A stretch of 11,215 nt of DNA from JBOGTC01 sp050692055 (GTDB lineage Bacteria > Chloroflexota > Limnocylindria > QHBO01), in NCBI GenBank assembly GCA_050692055.1, contig JBOGTC010000096.1, forward strand, positions 1-11,215. The letters run 5' to 3'. A program made the position numbers and the translations under genes. Under the pieces are notes generated by a model, which was not told the DNA's origin, ran no database searches, and was given only the letters and a program-made list of their open reading frames with translations. This document shows positions 1 through 5,420 of the stretch, in pieces. Numbering within the stretch: position 1 is the stretch's first letter; each line of letters starts with the position of its first letter.

Positions 1-153
1 CGGAACAAGCCGTGCGCGATACGTCACTGTACTAATGAAATGGAGCACTAAGTCGACACGAAGCGGATTTGCCGATGGCTCTCCGTCGTTCGAGGGGCCA
101 GAGGATCATGCGGTTCGCAGCCTTGCAGCCGAGGGACGCAGTGTAACACGAAA

Positions 154-176
154 CGTCTCGTGATATATTCGCGACG
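154..176. promoter_or_regulatory. Inverted repeat flanking the -10 box, candidate operator
   Basis: CGTCTCG (154-160) and CGCGACG (170-176) are complementary at 6 of 7 positions and are separated by nine bases that are exactly the extended -10 element. A repressor bound to both arms would cover the promoter. This is inference from geometry; no regulator is known. Confidence 0.35.
161..169 (+). promoter_or_regulatory. Extended -10 promoter (TGaTATATT)
   Basis: The sequence TG-A-TATATT matches an extended -10 element with five of six consensus bases in the hexamer, in an otherwise GC-rich genome. A weak -35 candidate, TGTAAC, lies at 142-147 with 16-nt spacing. Transcription would start near 176, leaving a leader of about 33 nt before the GTG at 209, with an AGGA ribosome site at 197-200. 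Assigned by sequence match only. Confidence 0.55.
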
Positions 177-178
177 GC

Positions 179-189
179 TACGTCACGTA
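179..189. promoter_or_regulatory. TACGTcACGTA palindrome in the 5' leader
   Basis: This is an 11-bp perfect palindrome with one central base, between the predicted transcription start and the ribosome site of the gene at 209. A related word, TACGTCACTGTA, occurs at 20-31, and both are followed closely by TGTAC or GTAC. It could be a second operator site or chance. Confidence 0.25.
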
Positions 190-208
190 TCTGTACAGGA
201 ACTTTCAA

Positions 209-646
209 GTGGCAAGGATCGAATTCGAGGCCGATACGGAAGAGCAGCTCCTGGCACTTGCCTGGCGCTGGGTGATGGGCCCGCAGCGCGAGCCCGGCGG
301 TCCTGTCGGTGATCAGGCGGACCAGGCAGACCTGCGGCGTAGGCAGCTGGGAGAGGTGCTCAACGCTATTCGTGGCGCGGACAGCCGTCGGCTCCTGCGC
401 GAAGTCGCTGAGCTGTCCATGCACGACACCGCACTCGTCCTGGACGCTGATCTCGCCGCCCGTTACGGCAAGCGGACCGGTACTGCGTTCGCCGGCATCG
501 TGGCGGGCCCGAACAAGGTGATGCGGCGCGTCGCCCGCCGCGACCTCATCACCTGGGACGCGGATGTCCGCGGGTATCGGATGGATCCAGCCGACGCCGA
601 GATCATCGTGCAGCGCTGGCCGACGGCGTTAGGGCTGGGCCGATGA
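209..646 (+). CDS. Unrecognised 145-aa protein, possible winged-helix C-terminus
   Basis: I cannot assign a function. The protein is small, soluble and charged, with no signal peptide or membrane segment. It opens with a strand-like segment (MARIEFEAD), has an acidic and polar linker around residues 30-50, then a helical middle. The most family-like part is residues ~85-137: RYGKRTGTAFAGIVAGP, then a helix rich in Arg (VMRRVARRDL), then WDADVRGYRMDP. The helix followed by a hairpin resembles a winged-helix DNA-binding arrangement, but this is a guess from pattern. The GTG start at 209 is chosen because an AGGA ribosome site lies eight bases upstream and the promoter at 161-169 fits. The stop overlaps the next start (ATGA at 643-646), so it is probably co-translated with the acetyltransferase that follows. 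Autoregulation through the palindromes upstream is possible but untested. Confidence 0.75.
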   Translation: MARIEFEADTEEQLLALAWRWVMGPQREPGGPVGDQADQADLRRRQLGEVLNAIRGADSRRLLREVAELSMHDTALVLDADLAARYGKRTGTAFAGIVAGPNKVMRRVARRDLITWDADVRGYRMDPADAEIIVQRWPTALGLGR

Positions 647-1227
647 GGCAGGGCACGGAGGTCATTCCGGCGACGATCGATCGGTTTGACGACGTCGTTC
701 GCGTCCTCGGCTGCGACGAGAAGGCGCCGTGCTGCTGCCAGTACTGGCGTATGTCGGCCGGCGATTACAACCGGGCTTCGCTGGATGGGCGTCGCGCTGC
801 GCTGCGCAGCCAGCTGGCCGAGACGCCAGCCGGCGGCATGCTGGCCTACGTCGATGGGGAGCCGGCGGGTTGGTGTCGCTTCGCCGTCCGCCAGCAGGCT
901 GAGCGGCTCGTCCGCTCCCGCACGATTCCATGGATCGACGACGCGCCTGCCTGGGCCATCCACTGCTTCACCGTGCAGACCGGCTATCGCCGCCGAGGCG
1001 TGGCCCGGGCGCTGCTGGACGGCGTCATTGACTATGCGCGCGAGCTTGGCGCGCCGCTGCTCGAGGCCTACCAGGTCGAGACCGACGGAGCCCGCACTCA
1101 CGGAACGGCCGCCTACGTCGGCACCACCAGCATGTTCGAGGCGGCGGGCTTCCGCCGGGTGCTGGAGACCGATGCCCGCAGCGACCATCGGCCCCGCTGG
1201 CTCATGCGGCTGGACCTTCGCTCGTGA
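643..1227 (+). CDS. GNAT-family N-acetyltransferase
   Basis: This 194-aa protein is probably an acetyl-CoA-dependent N-acetyltransferase; the acceptor substrate cannot be told from sequence. The acetyl-CoA pyrophosphate-binding motif A is clear at about residues 111-130: after VQTGYR comes R116-R117-R118-G119-V120-A121, the usual Q/R-x-x-G-x-G/A loop, followed by the helix ARALLDGVIDYARE. A later segment (MFEAAGFRRV, near 165-175) is the conserved C-terminal GNAT pattern. The N-terminus carries an unusual cysteine cluster, C24 and C30-C31-C32, followed by Y34-W35-R36; a Cys-rich stretch before YWR recurs in one GNAT branch as I remember it. There is no separate ribosome site: the ATG at 643 overlaps the TGA of the upstream gene, which argues for translational coupling and a shared role. 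No terminator is evident after the stop. Confidence 0.88.
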   Translation: MRQGTEVIPATIDRFDDVVRVLGCDEKAPCCCQYWRMSAGDYNRASLDGRRAALRSQLAETPAGGMLAYVDGEPAGWCRFAVRQQAERLVRSRTIPWIDDAPAWAIHCFTVQTGYRRRGVARALLDGVIDYARELGAPLLEAYQVETDGARTHGTAAYVGTTSMFEAAGFRRVLETDARSDHRPRWLMRLDLRS

Positions 1228-1228
1228 C

Positions 1229-1273
1229 CATTGACCTGGCACGGTTCAGTCCGCCGGTCAGGTGACGTCAATG
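1229..1273. repeat. Inverted repeat CATTGAC...GTCAATG
   Basis: CATTGAC at 1229-1235 is perfectly complementary to GTCAATG at 1267-1273, with 31 bases between. It begins two bases after the acetyltransferase stop codon. No T-run follows, so it is not a classic terminator. It may be paired half-sites for a regulator or a weak RNA hairpin. Confidence 0.3.
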
Positions 1274-1390
1274 CCTTGCCTGTGCAACTTAACCGAGCGC
1301 CACTGGCCCTCGGCGCCGCTCAGCTCACCTCAATGTGCTGGCGGCGATACATTGACTCAAGCTGCTCTGGCCAAACGGGGCAGTATTCGA

Positions 1391-1410
1391 GCCTGAGCCC
1401 GCCTGAGCCC
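1391..1410. repeat. Tandem duplication of a 10-bp unit (GCCTGAGCCC x2)
   Basis: Two identical decamers lie head to tail upstream of the ArsA-like gene. This may be a replication-slippage product in non-coding DNA; a regulatory role is possible but unsupported. Confidence 0.6.
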
Positions 1411-1503
1411 GATTTAGTTGCAGCAGGCGAGCAATACGCCGAGCAGGGGTCGACCTGCGCGACTGATCTGTCACACTCCGCAGCGGGGGTGTTCCAGATC
1501 CAG

Positions 1504-2700
1504 ATGACGCGAATTCTCCTCTACACCGGCAAGGGCGGCGTGGGCAAGACCAGCGTCGCCGCCGCGACCGCCTTGGCCTGCGCCGAGCGCGGCTATCGGA
1601 CCATCGTGCTCAGCACCGACATCGCCCACAGCCTGGGCGACGCCTTCGGCCGCGAGCTGGGACCCGAGCCCAGCGAGCTGGCGCCGAACCTGTGGGGCCA
1701 GGAGTCGGAGGTCTTCTTCAACGTCGAGCGTTACTGGGGTCGGATCCAGGAGTACGCCGCATCGGTCCTTCGCTGGCGCGGGCTGGACGAGGTGCTGGCA
1801 GAGGAGATGACGATCCTGCCCGGCATGGACGAGGTCGGCAGCCTGCTGTGGATTGCCGAGCACCACGACTCGGGCAGGTACGACGTGATCGTGGTCGACG
1901 CCGCGCCCACCGGGGAGACGCTTCGCCTGCTCAGCCTGCCGGAGGCGGTGAAGTGGTGGATGGAGAAGGTCGAGCCGATCGGGCGGCGCATCAGCAAGCT
2001 GACCGGGCCGATGATCCACCGCATCGTGGGCATTCCCGTTCCGGGCGACGACGTCTTCGACGCCGGCGAGGAGCTGTTCCGCAGGCTGGAGCACATGCGG
2101 CTGCTCCTGGCCGATCCGGCCAAGACATCGGTCCGGGTCGTGCTGACGCTGGAGCAGGTGGTGATAAAGGAGGCGCAGCGCTCCTTCACCTACTTCCATC
2201 TCTACGACTATCCGACCGATCTCGTCATCATCAATCGCGTGCTGCCTGATGAGGTGGGTCCATACTTCCGCGGCTGGTACGAGGCGCAGCAGCGTTACGC
2301 GCCCATGGTCGAGCAGATGTTCGCGCCCATCCCCATCCTGCAGGCCCCGTTCTTCGATCGCGAGGTCATCGGTCCCGAGATGCTGCGAGAGCTGGGGCAC
2401 GCCGTCTATGCCGACGATGACCCGACCCGCTTCTTCTATCGCGGGCGGCCGTACTCGGTGGCGCGCGAGGACGGCCACTTCACGCTCTCCGTCGAGCTGC
2501 CGTTCACCAGCCGCGAGGAGATCAGCCTGTCGCGGCACGCCGATGAGCTCGTCATCGACCTCGGGACGTGGAGGCGGACCCTCGTCCTGCCACGCGTGCT
2601 GATCGACGCTCCGACGCGCGGCGCGCGGTTCGACGACCATATTCTCAAGATCACGTTCGACGCCACATCCCCCGGCAGCGCAGGAGGCAACCATGGATGA
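1504..2700 (+). CDS. ArsA/Get3-family ATPase with C-terminal HSP20-like domain
   Basis: A 398-aa member of the anion-transporting ATPase (ArsA/Get3/TRC40) family. Visible motifs are the deviant Walker A loop GKGGVGKT at residues 9-16, the switch segment S37-T-D-I-A-H-S-L (usually STDPAHSL, here Ile for Pro), and the family signature VVDAAPTGETLRLL starting at 130. Residues ~309-390 form a beta-rich tail like the HSP20-like domain attached to many bacterial ArsA proteins. Only one cysteine (C26) is present. The arsenite-binding cysteines of pump ArsA and the CxxC zinc motif of Get3 are therefore absent, and no ars genes are near. Its role is more likely ATP-driven protein handling than arsenite export; this is inference. 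I chose the ATG at 1504 because MTRILLYTGKGG is the usual family N-terminus; the frame stays open upstream to 1231, and a GTG at 1489 is an alternative. The next gene starts inside its end. Confidence 0.9.
   Translation: MTRILLYTGKGGVGKTSVAAATALACAERGYRTIVLSTDIAHSLGDAFGRELGPEPSELAPNLWGQESEVFFNVERYWGRIQEYAASVLRWRGLDEVLAEEMTILPGMDEVGSLLWIAEHHDSGRYDVIVVDAAPTGETLRLLSLPEAVKWWMEKVEPIGRRISKLTGPMIHRIVGIPVPGDDVFDAGEELFRRLEHMRLLLADPAKTSVRVVLTLEQVVIKEAQRSFTYFHLYDYPTDLVIINRVLPDEVGPYFRGWYEAQQRYAPMVEQMFAPIPILQAPFFDREVIGPEMLRELGHAVYADDDPTRFFYRGRPYSVAREDGHFTLSVELPFTSREEISLSRHADELVIDLGTWRRTLVLPRVLIDAPTRGARFDDHILKITFDATSPGSAGGNHG
2682..2687 (+). promoter_or_regulatory. Strong ribosome binding site AGGAGG
   Basis: A perfect Shine-Dalgarno core lies five bases before the ATG at 2693, inside the last codons of the ATPase gene. 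It fixes the start of the downstream small gene and supports that gene being real. It is the strongest ribosome site in the window. Confidence 0.8.
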
Positions 2701-2971
2701 CCGAAGCCCGCGCGAGCGGGAGCTCGAGGAGCGCATCGCGGCGCTGGAACGACGTCTCGCGCGCGGCGAGGACGCGACGGACGGACCGGCCACCGCGTTC
2801 TGGGCGCTCATGCACCGGATCTTTCCGGAGGACGCGCGGCGCCACATGAAGTCGGCCACGCGCGAGCAGCTGCTCACCGCACGTACCTACCTTGATCGCT
2901 GGATCGCGAACCTGGAGGAGAGCGGGGAGCAGAAGGCACCGCCGCCGCACGAGAAGATCGCGGTCGAGTGA
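2693..2971 (+). CDS. Small coiled-coil protein coupled to the ArsA-like ATPase
   Basis: A 92-aa hydrophilic protein of unknown function. Residues ~5-25 (RERELEERIAALERRLARG) are a short coiled coil with Leu/Ile at heptad positions. After a linker, residues ~33-76 form a second helical block containing FWALMHRIFPEDARRHM and then EQLLTARTYLDRWIANLEE, which looks like a conserved amphipathic helix pair. The C-terminal 15 residues are Pro/Lys-rich and probably disordered. There is no signal peptide, membrane span or cysteine. It starts within the last eight bases of the ATPase gene behind a perfect AGGAGG, so the two are made together and may form a complex. I know no named family for it. A partner, adaptor or oligomerisation factor of the ATPase is the simplest reading, by context only. 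Confidence 0.82.
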   Translation: MDDRSPRERELEERIAALERRLARGEDATDGPATAFWALMHRIFPEDARRHMKSATREQLLTARTYLDRWIANLEESGEQKAPPPHEKIAVE

Positions 2972-2984
2972 GCCGGACGGCCGG

Positions 2985-2990
2985 TAGCAT
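2985..2990 (+). promoter_or_regulatory. -10 box TAGCAT placed for a leaderless transcript
   Basis: TAGCAT ends exactly six bases before the GTG at 2997, so transcription would begin at or beside the start codon. No ribosome site is present before this GTG. No good -35 is visible at 17-nt spacing. The same geometry recurs before 4365 and 5421. Confidence 0.5.
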
Positions 2991-2996
2991 CCGCGC

Positions 2997-4355
2997 GTGA
3001 CCGATGCTCGAATCCTGCCGGAGCGGCCCCCGTTTGCGCTTCGCGCCCGCCTCCTGACGCCGCTGGCCGCGGGCGAGACGCTCCATGCAGCCGATGCGCT
3101 GGTCGAGGTCGACGCCCAGGGACGGATCATCCGCGCCGGAACGTGGAACGCGGCCAACGCGCCTGCATCGGTCTTCGATCTGCGGCCGATGGTGGTCATG
3201 CCGGGCCTGGTCGATCTGCACGCCCATCTGCCGCAGATCCCGAACGCCGGTCTCGGCAGCGGCCTCGACCTGCTGACCTGGCTCAACCGCTACATCTTCC
3301 CGCTGGAGCGCGCCTTCGACCGGGAGGCCGCCGAGCGGCTGGCGCCGATCGCCTACCGGGCCTTCGCCGCCGCCGGCACGACGACCGTCGTCGCCTACGC
3401 GGCGCTCTGGCCGGACTCGACCGATGCCTGCTTTGCGGCGGCCGAGGAGCACGGCATCCGTGCCGTGATCGGCAAGGTGATGATGGACCGCCTTACCTAC
3501 GACGACGCCATCGCCCCCGGCGAGATCCTGGAGACGAGCCTGCGTCAGTCGGACGAGCTCGCCGCGCGCTGGCACGGTCGCGACGAGGGCCGCCTGCGCT
3601 ATGCCTTCACGCCTCGCTTCGCCGTCAGCTGCAGCGCGGACATGCTCGCCGAATCGGCGCGCCTCGCCGCGCACCACGGCGCCTATTGGCAGACGCACCT
3701 CTCAGAGGACGCCGGCGAGATCGACGAGGTGCGGCGCCTCTTTCCAGGCGCCCGCGACTACCTCGACGTCTACGACCGCGCCGGCGGGCTGACGGATCGA
3801 GCCATCCTTGCCCACGCCATCCATCTGTCGGAGCGGGAGGTCGCGCGCCTGGCGGAGAGCGAGGCGCGCGTGGCGCACTGCCCCGCCTCCAACCTGTTCC
3901 TGTCGAGCGGCATGATGCCGGCCGCGCGGTACCGCGCCGCGGGCATCGCGCTGGGGCTCGGCTCGGATGTCGCGGCCGGCCCCGAGCTCTCGATGTTCAG
4001 CGTCATGCGCGCCGCGGCCGTGACGCAGCGCGTCCTCGAGCTCAGCGGCGGCGCTGACCCTGAGGCTGGCCTGCGGCCGCTCGACTGGCTGCGCCTGGCG
4101 ACCCTGGAGGCCGCTCGGGCACTCGGTATGGACGATGCCATCGGCTCCATCGAGGCGGGCAGGGAGGCTGACCTCATCGTCGTGGATCCGCGTCTGACCG
4201 CGCCGCTGCCGTACGACCGCGACGCGGTGCCAGTCGACGAGCCTGAGGAGCTGATGAGCCGCCTCGCCTTCCGGCCACACCCCAACATGGTGCGCGGCGC
4301 GTGGGTACGCGGGCGCTTGCTCGCCGGGTCACCGGACGCGATCGGCATCGGGTAG
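2997..4355 (+). CDS. guaD: Guanine deaminase
   Basis: This 452-aa amidohydrolase should hydrolyse guanine to xanthine and ammonia in purine salvage or breakdown, in the cytoplasm with one zinc ion. It follows guanine deaminase throughout: PGLVDLHAHLPQ gives the metal ligands H75 and H77; GKVMMDR, nearly diagnostic for GuaD, lies near residue 160; FTPRF is the substrate-contacting segment; H234 (QTHLSED) and H273 (LAHAIHLS) are further ligand or catalytic histidines; AHCPASN follows; D324 (LGSDVAAG) is the last metal ligand. Length matches bacterial GuaD (about 440-450 aa). The GTG start at 2997 is the only sensible one and lies six bases after a TAGCAT box with no ribosome site, suggesting leaderless expression separate from the ATPase pair. 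The gap to the upstream stop is 25 bases. Other amidohydrolases (triazine or SAH deaminases) lack the GKVMMDR block, so the assignment is firm. Confidence 0.9.
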   Translation: MTDARILPERPPFALRARLLTPLAAGETLHAADALVEVDAQGRIIRAGTWNAANAPASVFDLRPMVVMPGLVDLHAHLPQIPNAGLGSGLDLLTWLNRYIFPLERAFDREAAERLAPIAYRAFAAAGTTTVVAYAALWPDSTDACFAAAEEHGIRAVIGKVMMDRLTYDDAIAPGEILETSLRQSDELAARWHGRDEGRLRYAFTPRFAVSCSADMLAESARLAAHHGAYWQTHLSEDAGEIDEVRRLFPGARDYLDVYDRAGGLTDRAILAHAIHLSEREVARLAESEARVAHCPASNLFLSSGMMPAARYRAAGIALGLGSDVAAGPELSMFSVMRAAAVTQRVLELSGGADPEAGLRPLDWLRLATLEAARALGMDDAIGSIEAGREADLIVVDPRLTAPLPYDRDAVPVDEPEELMSRLAFRPHPNMVRGAWVRGRLLAGSPDAIGIG

Positions 4356-4358
4356 GCT
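4353..4358 (+). promoter_or_regulatory. -10 box TAGGCT overlapping the guaD stop codon
   Basis: TAGGCT uses the guaD TAG stop as its first three bases and ends exactly six bases before the ATG at 4365, again the leaderless spacing. There is no ribosome site in the nine-base gap. No clear -35 is seen. Confidence 0.45.
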
Positions 4359-4364
4359 AGCCCC

Positions 4365-4733
4365 ATGGACTGGGTGATCAAAATCCTCGTGAACGCCGGT
4401 GCGCTGTGGGTGGCCGAGCTGCTCCTGCCCGGCATCGTCTTCACAGGCGAATGGTGGAAGCTCCTGCTCGTGGCCTTCATCTTCGCCGCGGTGAACACCT
4501 TCGTGAGGCCGGTGCTCCGGATCCTGACCCTGCCGATCACGGTGGTCACCCTGGGCCTGTTCCTGGTCGTCATCAATGCCCTCATGCTGCTGCTGACGAG
4601 CGCGATCTCCTCCGAGCTGAACCTGGGCTTCTCGGTCGATGGGTTCCTGACCGCGCTGGTCGGCGCGATCATCATCAGCTTCGTGGGCCTGGTGCTCTCG
4701 CTCGTCGTCGGCACCGGCCGGCGCGTGTTCTGA
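4365..4733 (+). CDS. Phage holin 4_2 / YvlD-type four-helix membrane protein
   Basis: A 122-aa integral membrane protein with four hydrophobic segments at about residues 4-26, 32-48, 53-80 and 92-115. The run from N44 to N71, with R48-P49 and LTLPITVVTLGLFLVVIN, is the hallmark of the family named after phage holin superfamily 4_2 (COG1950, YvlD). Despite the name, these are widespread chromosomal proteins and their function is not established; nothing nearby suggests a phage. The start is the ATG nine bases after the guaD stop, with a TAGGCT box at leaderless spacing. The C-terminus ends in a short basic tail (GRRVF). It is followed 26 bases later by another membrane protein, so the two may be co-transcribed. 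Confidence 0.88.
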   Translation: MDWVIKILVNAGALWVAELLLPGIVFTGEWWKLLLVAFIFAAVNTFVRPVLRILTLPITVVTLGLFLVVINALMLLLTSAISSELNLGFSVDGFLTALVGAIIISFVGLVLSLVVGTGRRVF

Positions 4734-4759
4734 CCGCGTCGGCAGCAGCCTCCGGACCG

Positions 4760-5404
4760 ATGTCGCGCGCGCCCTGGCCGGTGGGCCTTGCCTTCGGCCT
4801 GGCGCTGGCCGTCCTGGTCACCCTGGCCGGGCCGCTGCTGCTGTTCAACCCGTGGTTCACGGCCACGCTGCAGTCGCGACACCACGTGGCGGACGCGCTC
4901 GGCGTAAGCGCGGCGGAGGTCGACCGCATCACCGGCTCGATCCTGGCGGACCTGTACGCCGGCGGCGACTTCGGCGTGACCCTGAACCAGGCCCCGGTCC
5001 TCGATGCGGCCGAGCGATCGCACATGCAGGACGTGTCGCGCCTACTGCGCCTGCTCTGGGCCGTGACCGGCGTGGCGGCGGCGGCGGTGGTGCTGTGCGC
5101 GGCGCTGCTGTGGCGCGAGCGTGGCCGGATCGGCCGCTTGATGGTCGCCAGCGCCGGAGGCGTGGGGGCGATTGCAGTGGTCCTCGCCATCGCGTTCGCC
5201 GTCGCCTTCGACGCGGCGTTCCTCGCCTTCCATGCCATCTTCTTCCCACCCGGCACGTACCTGTTCCCGGCCGGATCGGAGCTGATCGTCCTCTTCCCGC
5301 AGCTCTTCTGGTTCGATGCTGCGCTCGCTGCCGGTGCGTCGATCGTGGCGAGCGCGATCCTCGTGACGCTGATCGGGTGGCGCCTCTGGCGCCGCCATGC
5401 GTAG
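4760..5404 (+). CDS. DUF1461-type integral membrane protein
   Basis: A 214-aa membrane protein with four predicted spans: an N-terminal one at about 8-30, a pair at about 96-118 and 125-150, and a C-terminal one at about 185-208. Between the first and second is an extracytoplasmic loop of about 65 residues ending in ERSHMQDVSRLL (H88, D91). Near 158 is H-A-I-F-F followed by an aromatic/Gly segment. The His-Met-x-Asp-Val and His-x-x-Phe-Phe motifs and the four-span plan match the DUF1461 family (TIGR01906), whose biochemical role is only partly known. The frame is open upstream as an antisense-like extension, but the first plausible start is the ATG at 4760; no good ribosome site precedes it. 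Its stop overlaps the -10 region of the following protease. The family call rests on motif memory. Confidence 0.75.
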   Translation: MSRAPWPVGLAFGLALAVLVTLAGPLLLFNPWFTATLQSRHHVADALGVSAAEVDRITGSILADLYAGGDFGVTLNQAPVLDAAERSHMQDVSRLLRLLWAVTGVAAAAVVLCAALLWRERGRIGRLMVASAGGVGAIAVVLAIAFAVAFDAAFLAFHAIFFPPGTYLFPAGSELIVLFPQLFWFDAALAAGASIVASAILVTLIGWRLWRRHA

Positions 5405-5408
5405 CGTC

Positions 5409-5414
5409 TACACT
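5409..5414 (+). promoter_or_regulatory. -10 box TACACT placed for a leaderless transcript
   Basis: TACACT ends exactly six bases before the ATG at 5421, the third case of this spacing in the window. It also argues for 5421 rather than the in-frame ATG at 5397 as the start of the protease, because transcripts from here would not include 5397. No -35 is recognisable. Confidence 0.5.
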
Positions 5415-5420
5415 CGCTCC

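Larger units (their letters stand above)
1..208. other. AT-richer leader region without a supported gene
   Basis: This stretch is less GC-rich than the rest of the window and carries no convincing gene. One + frame is open from the window edge to a TGA at 161-163, but its codons (ACA, GTA, CTA, CGA) are unlike those of the neighbours, and a minus-strand reading frame here runs antisense into the next gene. It holds a good extended -10 promoter, an inverted repeat around that promoter, and two copies of a TACGTCAC-type motif, all listed separately. The region is best read as the regulatory leader of the gene at 209. Confidence 0.6.
1228..1503. other. Intergenic region with repeated short motifs
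   Basis: The frame of the following ATPase stays open through this region, but the predicted residues do not look like any ArsA N-terminus and the base composition drops below that of the flanking genes, so I treat it as non-coding. It contains four copies of the hexamer CATTGA in alternating orientation (1229, 1268, 1330, 1350), a TGACGTCA palindrome (1263-1270) and a tandem decamer (1391-1410). Several partial promoter words occur (TTGACT at 1352, TTGCAG at 1418), but none has a matching partner at normal spacing. Confidence 0.55.

Noticed and set aside
2..163. A + strand frame open from the window edge, as the end of an upstream gene
   Set aside because: Its codon choice is unlike the neighbouring genes, and the sequence around its end is occupied by a strong promoter. 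It cannot be excluded without upstream sequence.
1231..1503. A 91-codon N-terminal extension of the ArsA-like ATPase
   Set aside because: The extension has no similarity to the family, lies in lower-GC DNA with repeats, and the canonical N-terminus begins at the ATG at 1504.
1504..2700. Arsenic resistance locus
   Set aside because: No arsB, arsC, arsR or arsD is present, and the protein lacks the cysteines required for arsenite activation.
1471..2877. A 468-codon open frame on the minus strand
   Set aside because: It is antisense to the ArsA-like ATPase and the small coiled-coil gene, with no recognisable domain; an effect of high third-position GC.
4365..4733. Prophage lysis gene, suggested by the family name phage holin 4_2
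   Set aside because: No endolysin, structural or integrase gene is present; this family is mostly chromosomal and not phage-related.
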